A DNA stretch of 50,742 bases from Methanospirillum sp. (GTDB taxonomy: Archaea > Halobacteriota > Methanomicrobia > Methanomicrobiales > Methanospirillaceae), in the NCBI GenBank assembly GCA_012728895.1, contig JAAYEG010000006.1, positions 1-50,742 of the forward strand, read 5' to 3'. Within the stretch, counting starts at the first letter, position 1; each line of letters starts with the position of its first letter. Of the stretch, positions 39,526-47,153 are shown in pieces. The notes beneath the pieces are model-generated. The model had not been told where the DNA came from and did no database searches. It was given only the letters and a program-made list of their open reading frames with translations. Made by a program: the position numbers and the translations under genes.

Positions 39526-41637
39526 ATGGTGACAAAATACGTTTTCGCGGCGCCCGACTCGTCCGACGCAGACCGGGCCGCGGCATCCGCCGGGTGCCTC
39601 TTCTCGGGGTCGTGGACCACGGCCCAGAAGGCGATCATTTCGTCGAACACGGCCTCGGAGATCGAGTTCCGCGCCGGCACCTATGCCTTCTCCGGGGCCC
39701 TGACGGTCGGCAACAACACGAATTTCCACGGGCCCGCGGGGTCGATCCCCGTCCCGGCCCGGAAGCGGACCCTCGTCGACCACGACCCGCGGACCATGGC
39801 CGTCTTCCGGTCTCTGCCGAGCCACCAGTACTCGACCGAGACCATGATCGGCGGGGCCCCGGGCGGGGTCGAGAGCCCGACCAAGCCGTCGAGTGTGAAG
39901 GCCACGATCACGACGGCGAGCGCGGGCTCGAACGTCCAGATCGCGGACGTCTACATGCTCGGGTACATAACCCTCAACCTCCCAAGCGCACGGAGCTGTA
40001 CGGTGTTCCGGGTCGTGATCTCGAACTACCTGGGGAAGGCGAGCGACTACCCGAACGGCTCCTGGTGCAACATGGGATTTGAAGCGACCGGCGCGTTCTG
40101 GTTGAAGAGCTCGTGCTCGAATATCAAATTCGATACGTGCATCAGTCAGTTCAGCTCTCACCACGGCTTTAACATCCAATTCGGGAGCGGCACAAGCACG
40201 GGTATAACGCTCAAAGACTGCCGGGCGCTCCATTCGGGGTGCGGCATGATCCGGTCGGGCGCGGATAAGAGGACCGCCCTGGCGCTCCTGAACGAGTCCC
40301 TCGCAGTCCCGGCCCTCAAGTTCCGCCAGGGGCGCGGGTATCTCTGTTGGGCCGTGGGGTTCGACTTGAACGAGCACGGCACGGTCGACGACCTTCTCGC
40401 GGAGGACTGTTACGCCTACGATTCGTGGAAGGTCGGGTTTTACCAGGAACCGGGGCGGATCAACAAAAACGTCCGGCTCGTCCGGTGCGTGTCTGAGGAG
40501 GCGGGGAAGCGGGCCACGATCACGATCGGGACGGGGACGGGCGCGGTCGTCCGCATGATCCCGCGGGAGAGCGAGGCGTCCAACTTCTACCTCCAGAACG
40601 CGGTCCTCTATGACTGCATAAGCCGCGGGGCCCTGAAGGCCGGGTACGACCTCTTCCCCCAGTCCGATTATACCCAGGTCGTCGACGGGGTCGCGTACCG
40701 GATGGCGCTCGTCGGGTGTAAGGACTGTGGATCTGGGTATGGTGTCGCGTGCGGCCCGTGCAACACGGGGAGAGTCCTGATCAAAAATTGCACGTTCGCG
40801 AATTACGGGCATTATGCCGTGAACCTCGCCGGTAACGGGCCGTACACGGTCAAGGGCATCCGGATCAAGGTGCCGGCCGAACGCGCCGGGCGCCCGCCGC
40901 TTCGCATCGGGCGGTATTGCCGGGTGAATAGCGCCATGAGCCTCTCCGACGGGCGCATGGGGAACTTCACGAGCGGATTTAAGGAGTGCAGAGACGTCGC
41001 CGTCACCGTGGACGGGGTCGTGGAGGGGCTCAATGCGGGCGTGGCGGCCTACCTCGGCGGGCCGTACCAACCCAAGAGCCCGGGCGCCGTCACCCTCTCG
41101 CGGGCCACGACCCCGGTCTTCTCCCAGGCGGAGCTCGACGCGCTCTGTGTCGCGGCCACGCCGACCGATCCCGGGGATCCCGTCGAGCCGACGGACCCCG
41201 GGGATCCCGTCGAGCCGACGGACCCCGAGGTGCCGGGAGAGCCCGGGACGGCCCCGGTCGCGGCCTTCACGGGCGCCCCGACCTCGGGGCTCGCGCCCCT
41301 CACGGTCCAGTTCACGGACCAGACCGACGGGGCCGAGTCGTGGACGTGGTCGTTCGGTGACGGGAAGACCTCGACCATCCAGAACCCGACGCACACCTAC
41401 ACGGTCCCCGGGACGTACCCGGTATCGTTGAACGTCGGAAAGGGCGGGATGTACGACGGGGAGCATAAGAGCGGATATATCCGCGTCTTCTCGGCCGGCG
41501 GGACCGACGTGGTCCCGGTCAACCCAGGAAACCGCGTCTGGCTCCTCTCCGACCCGAAGGTCGTCCAGGCATACGACGGTGAGGGGGCGATCGCGGCGAC
41601 CATCACGCTCCGGATCGACGAGGGCCAGGCCCCATGA
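39526..41637 (+). CDS. Beta-helix spike with PKD domain
   Basis: A 703-residue protein one base after the previous stop. Residues 15-520 look like a beta-helix spike (IEFRAGTYAFSGALTVGNNT, NIKFDTCISQFSSHHGFNI, GRVLIKNCTFANYG). A Pro/Thr/Asp linker encoded by a 27-base tandem repeat follows. Residues 575-655 are a PKD domain (APVAAFTGAPTSGLAPLTVQ, WTWSFGDGKTST, TYPVSLNV). The last 40 residues are a short tail. PKD domains often bind glycans or S-layer proteins. It may share a role with the spike at 33756. Confidence 0.75.
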   Translation: MVTKYVFAAPDSSDADRAAASAGCLFSGSWTTAQKAIISSNTASEIEFRAGTYAFSGALTVGNNTNFHGPAGSIPVPARKRTLVDHDPRTMAVFRSLPSHQYSTETMIGGAPGGVESPTKPSSVKATITTASAGSNVQIADVYMLGYITLNLPSARSCTVFRVVISNYLGKASDYPNGSWCNMGFEATGAFWLKSSCSNIKFDTCISQFSSHHGFNIQFGSGTSTGITLKDCRALHSGCGMIRSGADKRTALALLNESLAVPALKFRQGRGYLCWAVGFDLNEHGTVDDLLAEDCYAYDSWKVGFYQEPGRINKNVRLVRCVSEEAGKRATITIGTGTGAVVRMIPRESEASNFYLQNAVLYDCISRGALKAGYDLFPQSDYTQVVDGVAYRMALVGCKDCGSGYGVACGPCNTGRVLIKNCTFANYGHYAVNLAGNGPYTVKGIRIKVPAERAGRPPLRIGRYCRVNSAMSLSDGRMGNFTSGFKECRDVAVTVDGVVEGLNAGVAAYLGGPYQPKSPGAVTLSRATTPVFSQAELDALCVAATPTDPGDPVEPTDPGDPVEPTDPEVPGEPGTAPVAAFTGAPTSGLAPLTVQFTDQTDGAESWTWSFGDGKTSTIQNPTHTYTVPGTYPVSLNVGKGGMYDGEHKSGYIRVFSAGGTDVVPVNPGNRVWLLSDPKVVQAYDGEGAIAATITLRIDEGQAP
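41167..41220 (+). repeat. 27-base tandem repeat in the spike linker
   Basis: Two copies, at 41167-41193 and 41194-41220, differing at one base, encode DPGDPVEPT twice. A third, shortened unit (DPEVPGEP) follows. Such linkers easily change length and space the PKD domain from the spike. Confidence 0.85.
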
Positions 41638-44048
41638 GCACGCGGATCCTCTGTGTCGGGGACGCCATCACGCGCGGCACCAACCGGGACGGGTCGGGCG
41701 CGCTCCCCTCGACCATCACCTCCTACTCCTGGCGCCGGTGGCTCTGGACGGCCCTCCGGGAGAAGGGGCGGGACGTGGACTTCGTCGGGCCGCACACATG
41801 GCCCGATTTTGAAAATGTCGAGTTCGACCAGGGTAATTGCGCCTTCGGCGGGAACACGACGATCGCCTGGATGCTCGACAAGGTCCGGGCCCTCCGCGTG
41901 GCCGACGCCGCCGCGAAGGCGAAGGGCGAGGCCACGATCGCCCCCCAGGTCGCGCTCGTCCTCATCGGCACAGAGGACGCCTATAAACAGACGACGATCG
42001 CAGACCGGAAGGCCGGGATCCTCTCGCTCGTCACGGAGCTCCGCGGGTGGTACGCGGACCACTACGCGACGGGCGCGCTCCAGGTCGTTCTTTCAACCCT
42101 CCCGCCGACGACCGACGGCGAGAACGGGGCATACCGGGACCGGACCCAGATCCAGCCGTTCAACCTCGCGCTCGCCGAGCTCGTCACGACCCTCACGAAG
42201 CCCGAGTCCCAGGTGCTCCTCGTCGACCCCCACGACGGATGGACGGCGGCCATGAGCGACAGCACCGGGAGGAAGCCGAACGAGGCCGGGGACAAGCACA
42301 TTTCCTCACAATTCTTCGCGGCCGTCGAGCCCCTTCTCGGCGGGGTGGGCCCCGTGATCCCCACACCCGACCCGGAGACCGGGGAGGAGCCGAATTATTC
42401 GGTCGGGTCGATCCGGGCCGAGTTCGTGACCGCCCCGGCCTCGGTTGTCGCGGGCGCCGCGGTCACGTTCACGGATAGGAGTGTCGCCGACCGGAAGAAG
42501 ATGCACCGGCGGGTCGTGATCATCGACGGGATCGACCCCGGATACGTCCGGGACATGATCAAGTACGTCCCTGACGATATATTCAAGCTCACTATCGACC
42601 CGACGACCCCGGTCGAGGGCGTGGACTGGGCCATGCAGGAGCACGCCACGGAACGGGGCCCGATCCTCATCCCCTACCCCCTGACGAACGACACGGTCCT
42701 CGTCTCCGACCGGGCGCACGCCGGCGCCGACTGGACCGGGGTCGGGGCGATCTCGTGCTATCCCCCCGTGCTCGGAAAGGTCTCGCTTCCCCTCATCGCG
42801 GACGAGGTCGCGAAGGGCCTGTACCCCGAGCACGGCCAGACCCTCCTCCACGAATTGCTCCACACGATCGAGGGGCTGGAGAGCTCGGACGATCTGTATT
42901 TCTCCGAGGGCTTCCTCGCCTGGCTGGAGGCGCACCCGTCCGACCTCGCCACGGCCTTCCTCCGAAACCCGGCGGCGATGGAGACGACGTACGAGCTCCT
43001 CAGCTTCTTTTATTATTACCTTATCGAGACGTACCGCACGACCCCGGAGCTCTGGAGCCGGCAGGTAACGTATTTCTGGAGCTTCGGCGACGGCGCGACC
43101 TCGACCGAACGCTCGCCCGTCCACACGTACGCGGCGGCCGGCGCCTACCCCGTCCACCTGACGGTCACGACCCGGGAGGGGTTCGACACGTCCGACCTCG
43201 TGACGCTCACGGTCGCGGCCCCCACGGCGCCCCCGGTCGCGGCCTTCCGGGCGAGCGCGTCGGCGGGGGAGGCCCCGTTCGGCGTCCAATTCTATGACGA
43301 GAGCACGGGGGGCACCCCCGACACCTGGCGGTACGAGTTCGGGGACGGCGCCGAGAGCTCCGCGGCCACCCGGAACCCGACCCACGTCTACACGTCCCCG
43401 GGGGTCTACTCGCCCCGGCTCACGGTCACGAACGGCGCGGGGACGTCCACGGTCGAGCACGAGCACGCGATCACGGTCCTCCGGCCCCCCGCAGCCCCGC
43501 CGGCGATCCACGAGCTCGAATACGCCGGCTTCGTCGACCTCCTGGAGATGGTCGCCGAGATGTTCGGGTATATCGAGCTCCGGGACGAGGGCGGGAAGGC
43601 CCTCGCGCCCCGCATCCCGACGGCCGGCCGGATCACGGCGACCCTGGAGGAGGACACCCTTAACCTCGTGCTCCAGGTGCGGATCCTCGGCGCGGACCTC
43701 GCGGCGCTCCCTCAGAAGATAAGCGGCGGGGAGTTCTACGAGAACGCGGTCGGTGGGGAGAGGCTCGCCCGGGCCATCTTCGAGGATATGCCGATCTGGC
43801 CCGTCCTCAATGCGTCCGTCGACGCTCTCGACATCACGATCCCGATCTCGGTCGTGGCGGAGTCCGTTCTGCCGCGGATCACGAACTTGAGCCTCCAGAA
43901 CGTGACCGGGGTCACGGGCGCGGCCCTGGTGGCCTCGTTTCGCGTCCAGAACCCTCCACCGGGCGCCGTGGTGGTGCTCTCTGAGTATTCGCCGGTGGTG
44001 CCGGTCGGGGGCCAGGCCCGGCTCTCCCTGAAGGTCGTTCGCTCCTGA
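41634..44048 (+). CDS. Pseudo-SGNH protein with metalloprotease-like insert in PKD
   Basis: An 804-residue virion protein overlapping the previous stop. Residues 1-245 have an SGNH/GDSL hydrolase layout (ILCVGDAITRG, FGGNTTIAWM, VLIGTEDAY, AGDKHIS), but the catalytic Ser of GDS is Ala11 and the usual Asn of GTND is Glu. A PKD domain starts near 258 (AEFVTAPASVVAGAAVTF), is interrupted at about 285-477 by a domain with HELLHTIEG (406-414) and EGFLAWLEA, and resumes with VTYFWSFGDGATSTE. A second PKD follows (540-620), then about 180 residues of unknown beta structure. It is probably a distal tail adhesin that may cut cell-surface protein. Confidence 0.75.
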   Translation: MSTRILCVGDAITRGTNRDGSGALPSTITSYSWRRWLWTALREKGRDVDFVGPHTWPDFENVEFDQGNCAFGGNTTIAWMLDKVRALRVADAAAKAKGEATIAPQVALVLIGTEDAYKQTTIADRKAGILSLVTELRGWYADHYATGALQVVLSTLPPTTDGENGAYRDRTQIQPFNLALAELVTTLTKPESQVLLVDPHDGWTAAMSDSTGRKPNEAGDKHISSQFFAAVEPLLGGVGPVIPTPDPETGEEPNYSVGSIRAEFVTAPASVVAGAAVTFTDRSVADRKKMHRRVVIIDGIDPGYVRDMIKYVPDDIFKLTIDPTTPVEGVDWAMQEHATERGPILIPYPLTNDTVLVSDRAHAGADWTGVGAISCYPPVLGKVSLPLIADEVAKGLYPEHGQTLLHELLHTIEGLESSDDLYFSEGFLAWLEAHPSDLATAFLRNPAAMETTYELLSFFYYYLIETYRTTPELWSRQVTYFWSFGDGATSTERSPVHTYAAAGAYPVHLTVTTREGFDTSDLVTLTVAAPTAPPVAAFRASASAGEAPFGVQFYDESTGGTPDTWRYEFGDGAESSAATRNPTHVYTSPGVYSPRLTVTNGAGTSTVEHEHAITVLRPPAAPPAIHELEYAGFVDLLEMVAEMFGYIELRDEGGKALAPRIPTAGRITATLEEDTLNLVLQVRILGADLAALPQKISGGEFYENAVGGERLARAIFEDMPIWPVLNASVDALDITIPISVVAESVLPRITNLSLQNVTGVTGAALVASFRVQNPPPGAVVVLSEYSPVVPVGGQARLSLKVVRS

Positions 44049-44085
44049 AGAAAATCAAAACAAAACTTTTTTTAAGTAGCCGACT
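44049..44085 (+). promoter_or_regulatory. A-rich tract, T-run and TATA-like box
   Basis: AAAATCAAAACAAAAC is followed by seven or eight T and AAGTAG. The T-run just after the last tail gene could end the late transcript, and TTTTTAAGTAG, about 32-40 bases before the ATG at 44112, could be a TATA box for the next operon. The A-rich tract resembles that at 7850-7866, before the palindromic operator. Confidence 0.45.
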
Positions 44086-44094
44086 AATCACTAT

Positions 44095-44115
44095 CCATGG
44101 TGACCAACACCATGG
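44095..44115. promoter_or_regulatory. Inverted repeat covering the start of 44112
   Basis: CCATGGTG and CACCATGG, five bases apart, form a perfect 8-5-8 inverted repeat. It contains both candidate ATG codons (44097 and 44112) and the GGTGA ribosome binding site, so folding in the mRNA or protein binding to DNA would block translation or transcription. Confidence 0.5.
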
Positions 44116-44246
44116 AAGCGAAACCGGCGGCGATCATCGTCTGCGATCGCCTCACGGACTACCAGGCGCGGCGCCTCGCGGAAGACCTCGGGCTCTACGG
44201 GTCCGACGGTCGCACGCTCGCCGACCGCATCGACTCAGAGGCTTGA
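44112..44246 (+). CDS. Small regulator-like protein
   Basis: A 44-residue protein (IIVCDRLTDYQARRLAEDLG, then GRTLADRIDSEA), possibly a ribbon-helix-helix or related mini-regulator. ATG at 44112 is chosen because GGTGA lies eight bases upstream; ATG at 44097 would add five residues without such a site. It is the first gene of the right accessory operon and may regulate it. Confidence 0.5.
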   Translation: MEAKPAAIIVCDRLTDYQARRLAEDLGLYGSDGRTLADRIDSEA

Positions 44247-44250
44247 GAAC

Positions 44251-44421
44251 ATGACGCAAAAAGAAGGGGTGGAAGCGGTGACAACGGCGTCCCTTACCAA
44301 CGCCAGATCTATACTGGTACCTGGGGGACATGAGTGTTTCGGTCGGGCGCTCCTGGAAGCGGCGATCATGGCAGAGCGGGAGAACAACGAGATCGGGATG
44401 ACGGGGAGGGCGAGCTCGTGA
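44251..44421 (+). CDS. 56-residue unknown protein
   Basis: A short protein (MTQKEGVEAVTTASLTNARS, then CFGRALLEAAIMAERENNE) with a likely amphipathic C-terminal helix. Its stop overlaps the next GTG. No family recognised. Confidence 0.45.
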   Translation: MTQKEGVEAVTTASLTNARSILVPGGHECFGRALLEAAIMAERENNEIGMTGRASS

Positions 44422-44597
44422 ACATCGTTCCGGCCCTGATGATATGCCCCGCGTGCGGTGCGGAGGGGCGGCGCGTGATCTTCCGGCGGGCCGCGAACGC
44501 GACGCCGACGTGCTCCCGGTGTGGGTCCACCCTCCGGCGCGCGACTCAACGAGACTTCGAGGCCCACGCCGCGAAGACCTGGGGGACGGCCGCATGA
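44418..44597 (+). CDS. Small zinc-ribbon protein
   Basis: A 59-residue protein from GTG in a GTGA overlap. MICPACGAEGRRVIF and PTCSRCGSTLRRA give a four-Cys zinc ribbon, followed by a short helix. It is likely to bind nucleic acid or another protein. Confidence 0.6.
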   Translation: MNIVPALMICPACGAEGRRVIFRRAANATPTCSRCGSTLRRATQRDFEAHAAKTWGTAA

Positions 44598-45067
44598 GCG
44601 GCGAGCCGAAGACGATCACCACGGGCGGGGATCCGGACGGGGACTGCTATACGTCCATCTATGCGTCGGAAACCGGCATTGTTGCCGGCGGACGGTTCGA
44701 CGGGTACGCCATCGAGCCGGCCGTGGCGCCATGGTCCGCCGTCCTGGAGCACGCGCCCCCCGGGGCCCTCGTGAAGGCCCTTTCCGGCCACGAGGGCGAC
44801 CGCGAGGCGATGGAGGCCCTGGAGCGCGTGCGCGTCGAGCTCTCGCGCGAGTGCCGGCGGAGCCTCCGGGCCGCGATCGCCGCCCGCGATCAGCTCCTCG
44901 GGGAGAAATCGGACGAGATCCGATGGCTCCGGGGCGAGGTAAGCAAGATGATCGGCAAGCTCACGCCGATCGCCATCGCCGAGACGAGCGGCGCCGGCCT
45001 GAAGGGCCCCGTCGGGCCCGTGCCGGCTCCCGAGGACGACGAGTACGGGGGTGTCGGCCCGAAATGA
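44594..45067 (+). CDS. Unknown helical protein
   Basis: A 157-residue protein, ATGA-coupled. The N-terminal 45 residues look globular (TSIYASETGIVAGGRFDGYA). Residues 65-130 are a long charged helix (EALERVRVELSRECRRSLRA, SDEIRWLRGEVSKMIGKL). The end is proline- and acid-rich. No match to a known family. Confidence 0.5.
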   Translation: MSGEPKTITTGGDPDGDCYTSIYASETGIVAGGRFDGYAIEPAVAPWSAVLEHAPPGALVKALSGHEGDREAMEALERVRVELSRECRRSLRAAIAARDQLLGEKSDEIRWLRGEVSKMIGKLTPIAIAETSGAGLKGPVGPVPAPEDDEYGGVGPK

Positions 45068-45489
45068 TGGCCCCGGTCCTGGACGAGGACGGCCAGAGGA
45101 TCCCCGGGAAGCCGGGGACGTGGCTGGAGGTCGCATACGACCGGCACCTGGAGGCCGAGCGCCTCCGGGAGCGCCTGAAGACGGTGGAGGACGATAAGGC
45201 GTACGCGCTCGACATGGCGAAGGACGACCCGATCCACGTGGTGAATCTTGGATACGGTACCGTCCGGCTCGTCGTCACCCCCGGCCGCCGAAGCATCGAC
45301 AACGACCTCTTCGTCGCGGCCTTTCCGGCGCTCTGCAAGACCGTGAAGAAGGCCCCGGGGCTCGCGGCGGCCCAGGCGATCCTCTCGCCGGAGGAGCTCG
45401 CCCCGGTCCTGAAGCGGAGCGAGGACAAGCTCGCGCTCAAGTTCACGCCGACGGTCGAGATCCCGATCCGTGAGGATAGCGAACCATGA
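45064..45489 (+). CDS. Unknown alpha/beta protein
   Basis: A 141-residue protein with two adjacent ATG codons at the start; the first overlaps the preceding stop. A helix (DRHLEAERLRERLKTVEDD) leads into strands (IHVVNLGYGTVRLVVTPGRR) and more helix (PGLAAAQAILSPEELAPVLK). No family recognised. Confidence 0.5.
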   Translation: MMAPVLDEDGQRIPGKPGTWLEVAYDRHLEAERLRERLKTVEDDKAYALDMAKDDPIHVVNLGYGTVRLVVTPGRRSIDNDLFVAAFPALCKTVKKAPGLAAAQAILSPEELAPVLKRSEDKLALKFTPTVEIPIREDSEP

Positions 45490-45782
45490 TTCACGACACC
45501 GAAGACACCACGGCCGAGGCGCACCTCTTCCACGCGCTCGGCAACCCGATCCGGCTCCGCGTCCTCCTGACGCTCGACGAGCCGATGCCGGTCCACGACC
45601 TCAACGAGATTATCAGCTCCTATCCCGACTCGAAGCTCTCGTATCACCTCTCCCTCCTGGCGAAGCGCGGGCTCGTCACGCGCACGCCGCGCGGCAACCT
45701 CCGGATCTACCGGCGAACGGCGCTCGGCGACGCGATCGCGTTCGTGGTCCTCCTCTACCGTGCGGTTCGGGGGCGCCGATGA
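45486..45782 (+). CDS. ArsR-like winged-helix regulator
   Basis: A 98-residue winged-helix protein. AHLFHALGNPIRLRVLLTLD opens the fold; KLSYHLSLLAKRGLVTRTPR is the recognition helix and GNLRIYRRT the wing. The ArsR/SmtB signature (ALGNPIRLRVL) is clear. No cysteine metal site is present, so it is probably a non-metal-sensing repressor of viral or host genes. It is ATGA-coupled to both neighbours. Confidence 0.8.
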   Translation: MIHDTEDTTAEAHLFHALGNPIRLRVLLTLDEPMPVHDLNEIISSYPDSKLSYHLSLLAKRGLVTRTPRGNLRIYRRTALGDAIAFVVLLYRAVRGRR

Positions 45783-45910
45783 CGCTCCTACTGACGCCGA
45801 TCTTCGAGTGGCTCGTGCCGGTCTCCGTCCTGGTGGTCGGGCTCGCCGCGGTGCACCTCCACTGCTGCCCGCCGAAGCGCGGACACCTCGCACGGATGGG
45901 GTGGGCATGA
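45779..45910 (+). CDS. Small membrane protein
   Basis: A 43-residue protein with one membrane helix (FEWLVPVSVLVVGLAAVHL) and a short basic tail containing CC and PPKRG. It lies between a regulator and a Cys-rich protein. It could act in lysis, entry or superinfection exclusion, none of which can be read from sequence. Confidence 0.5.
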   Translation: MTLLLTPIFEWLVPVSVLVVGLAAVHLHCCPPKRGHLARMGWA

Positions 45911-46059
45911 CCGTCCCAAAGACCCCGTGCGGGATCGTCTGCGTCGGGCTCCTCCCCGTGGACGTCTGCCGCTCGTGCGCGATGGACTGCCCCGCCCGCG
46001 GCCATGAACGCACCTGTCGCGGCGGGTGCTCGGAATGCACCTGCGGGGGACACGAATGA
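45907..46059 (+). CDS. Cys-rich zinc-binding mini-protein, copy 2
   Basis: A 50-residue protein with the same cysteine layout as the protein at 4081-4245: TPCGIVC, VCRSCAMDC, RTCRGGCSECTCGG. Two copies at opposite sides of the structural genes suggest an older duplication. ATGA overlaps on both sides. Confidence 0.6.
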   Translation: MTVPKTPCGIVCVGLLPVDVCRSCAMDCPARGHERTCRGGCSECTCGGHE

Positions 46060-46205
46060 AGGTCACGAAGGAGAAAGTCGACGAGATCCGAAAGTTCGCA
46101 GAGAACATCTCGGACGACGCCCGCACGCTCCGCAAACAGGCGATCAAGCTCCTCGACATCTGCGACAGTCTCGGGGAAGACTCGACGGACGAGGCGTATC
46201 AATGA
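46056..46205 (+). CDS. 49-residue helical protein
   Basis: A charged helical protein (KEKVDEIRKFAENISDD, TLRKQAIKLLDICDSLGE). It may form a helical hairpin. Coupled by overlaps to both neighbours. Function unknown. Confidence 0.45.
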   Translation: MKVTKEKVDEIRKFAENISDDARTLRKQAIKLLDICDSLGEDSTDEAYQ

Positions 46206-46294
46206 CCCCCCCGACCGTCTCGCGCGACGGCCCCGGGCTGCTCTTTACGGGGCTCGACGTGTTTCCGGTCAACCTGGTCGAGGTGACGGCGTGA
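46202..46294 (+). CDS. 30-residue peptide
   Basis: A short frame (MTPPTVSRDGPGLLFTGLDV, then FPVNLVEVTA) with four-base overlaps on both sides. The only evidence is coupling. It could serve to keep ribosomes moving into the HTH/Myb gene. Confidence 0.4.
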   Translation: MTPPTVSRDGPGLLFTGLDVFPVNLVEVTA

Positions 46295-46629
46295 CGGTCA
46301 TCTCAACGGGGTGGAGCGAGGTCGAGAGCCAGATCTGCGAGATGAAGCGGGCCGGGGTGACGACGGCCGAGATCGCCCTCCACGTCGGGTGGGGCCTGGA
46401 GGCGATCCGGCGCGTCCTGAAGAAGCACGGGATCAAGACCAACCCGTTTGGGCTCTCGCTCATCTGGACCGCCGAGGAGGAGGCGGCGATCGACGGGGCC
46501 ACAACGCCCCACGAGGCGATCGTCCGGTACCGGGCCGCCATGGGCGAGCGCGCCCGGCGAACCGACGACGCGATCCGGCACAAGCGGCTGACCATGATCC
46601 GGGACGCCGCCCGGAAGGGGTCGCGATGA
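46291..46629 (+). CDS. Two-domain HTH/Myb-like DNA-binding protein
   Basis: A 112-residue paralog of the protein at 140-505, from a GTG start. The N-terminal HTH reads TTAEIALHVGWGLEAIRRVL, the Myb-like half IWTAEEEAAIDGATTPHEAI with ERARRTDDAIRHKR. Length matches the left copy. It overlaps the next, longer paralog by four bases. Confidence 0.75.
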   Translation: MTVISTGWSEVESQICEMKRAGVTTAEIALHVGWGLEAIRRVLKKHGIKTNPFGLSLIWTAEEEAAIDGATTPHEAIVRYRAAMGERARRTDDAIRHKRLTMIRDAARKGSR

Positions 46630-47153
46630 CCTCCATCCTCCTGCCGACCGGGTGGGGCGAGGTGAAGACCGCCATGATCGCCGACGCCGCGGCCGGGTTC
46701 ACCCCGGCACAAATCGCGAAGCGCTCCGGGTGGGGCGTGAGGACGGTGTTCTCCGTCCTCCGCGCGGCCGGCGTGGAGCAACCGAACACGACGTGGTCCG
46801 ACGCGGAGAAGGCAGCGATCCGGCCGGCGACCTCGAAGAGGGAGGCCATCGCCCTCTACCGGGCGGCCATGGGCCCCGAGGCCCGGCGTACGGACATGGC
46901 GATCCGGAGCCGGTGGATGCGGGGCGGGCCCGGCCGTGATCCGACAGGACGTGGTCGCGTGACCCCGTGGTCCGACGCGGAGAAGGCCGCGATCCGGCCG
47001 GCGACATCGAAGGAGGAGGCCATCACCCTCTACCGGGCGCGGTTCCCCGACTCGAACCGGACGCCCTCTGCCATACGGAAGATGTACAACAAGGCGCGGC
47101 GCGATGGGTCGGCGTTCCACGGGCTCGCGAAGGTGCAGGAGGGGTTGGTGTGA
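46626..47153 (+). CDS. HTH/Myb-like protein with duplicated Myb half
   Basis: A 175-residue paralog. After the HTH (TPAQIAKRSGWGVRTVFSVL) it has two Myb-like units, each starting WSDAEKAAIRPATSK, separated by 58 codons. The DNA of the units is 67/72 identical, so the duplication is recent. The second unit is preceded by GTGACCCCG, which looks like a former start codon, suggesting fusion of two adjacent genes. A lengthened DNA-binding site is the expected effect. Confidence 0.75.
   Translation: MTSILLPTGWGEVKTAMIADAAAGFTPAQIAKRSGWGVRTVFSVLRAAGVEQPNTTWSDAEKAAIRPATSKREAIALYRAAMGPEARRTDMAIRSRWMRGGPGRDPTGRGRVTPWSDAEKAAIRPATSKEEAITLYRARFPDSNRTPSAIRKMYNKARRDGSAFHGLAKVQEGLV
46794..46865 (+). repeat. 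72-base direct repeat, copy 1
   Basis: Encodes WSDAEKAAIRPATSKREAIA then LYRA. It differs from the copy at 46968-47039 by five bases. Confidence 0.85.
46968..47039 (+). repeat. 72-base direct repeat, copy 2
   Basis: Encodes WSDAEKAAIRPATSKEEAIT then LYRA, 174 bases after copy 1. Confidence 0.85.

Noticed and set aside
39514-41466. 650-codon open frame on the - strand opposite the beta-helix spike
   Set aside because: Same codon-bias artefact; the + strand product has recognisable beta-helix and PKD domains.
41634-42340. Active SGNH esterase
   Set aside because: The nucleophilic serine of the GDS motif is alanine and the block III Asn is replaced, so hydrolase activity is not supported.
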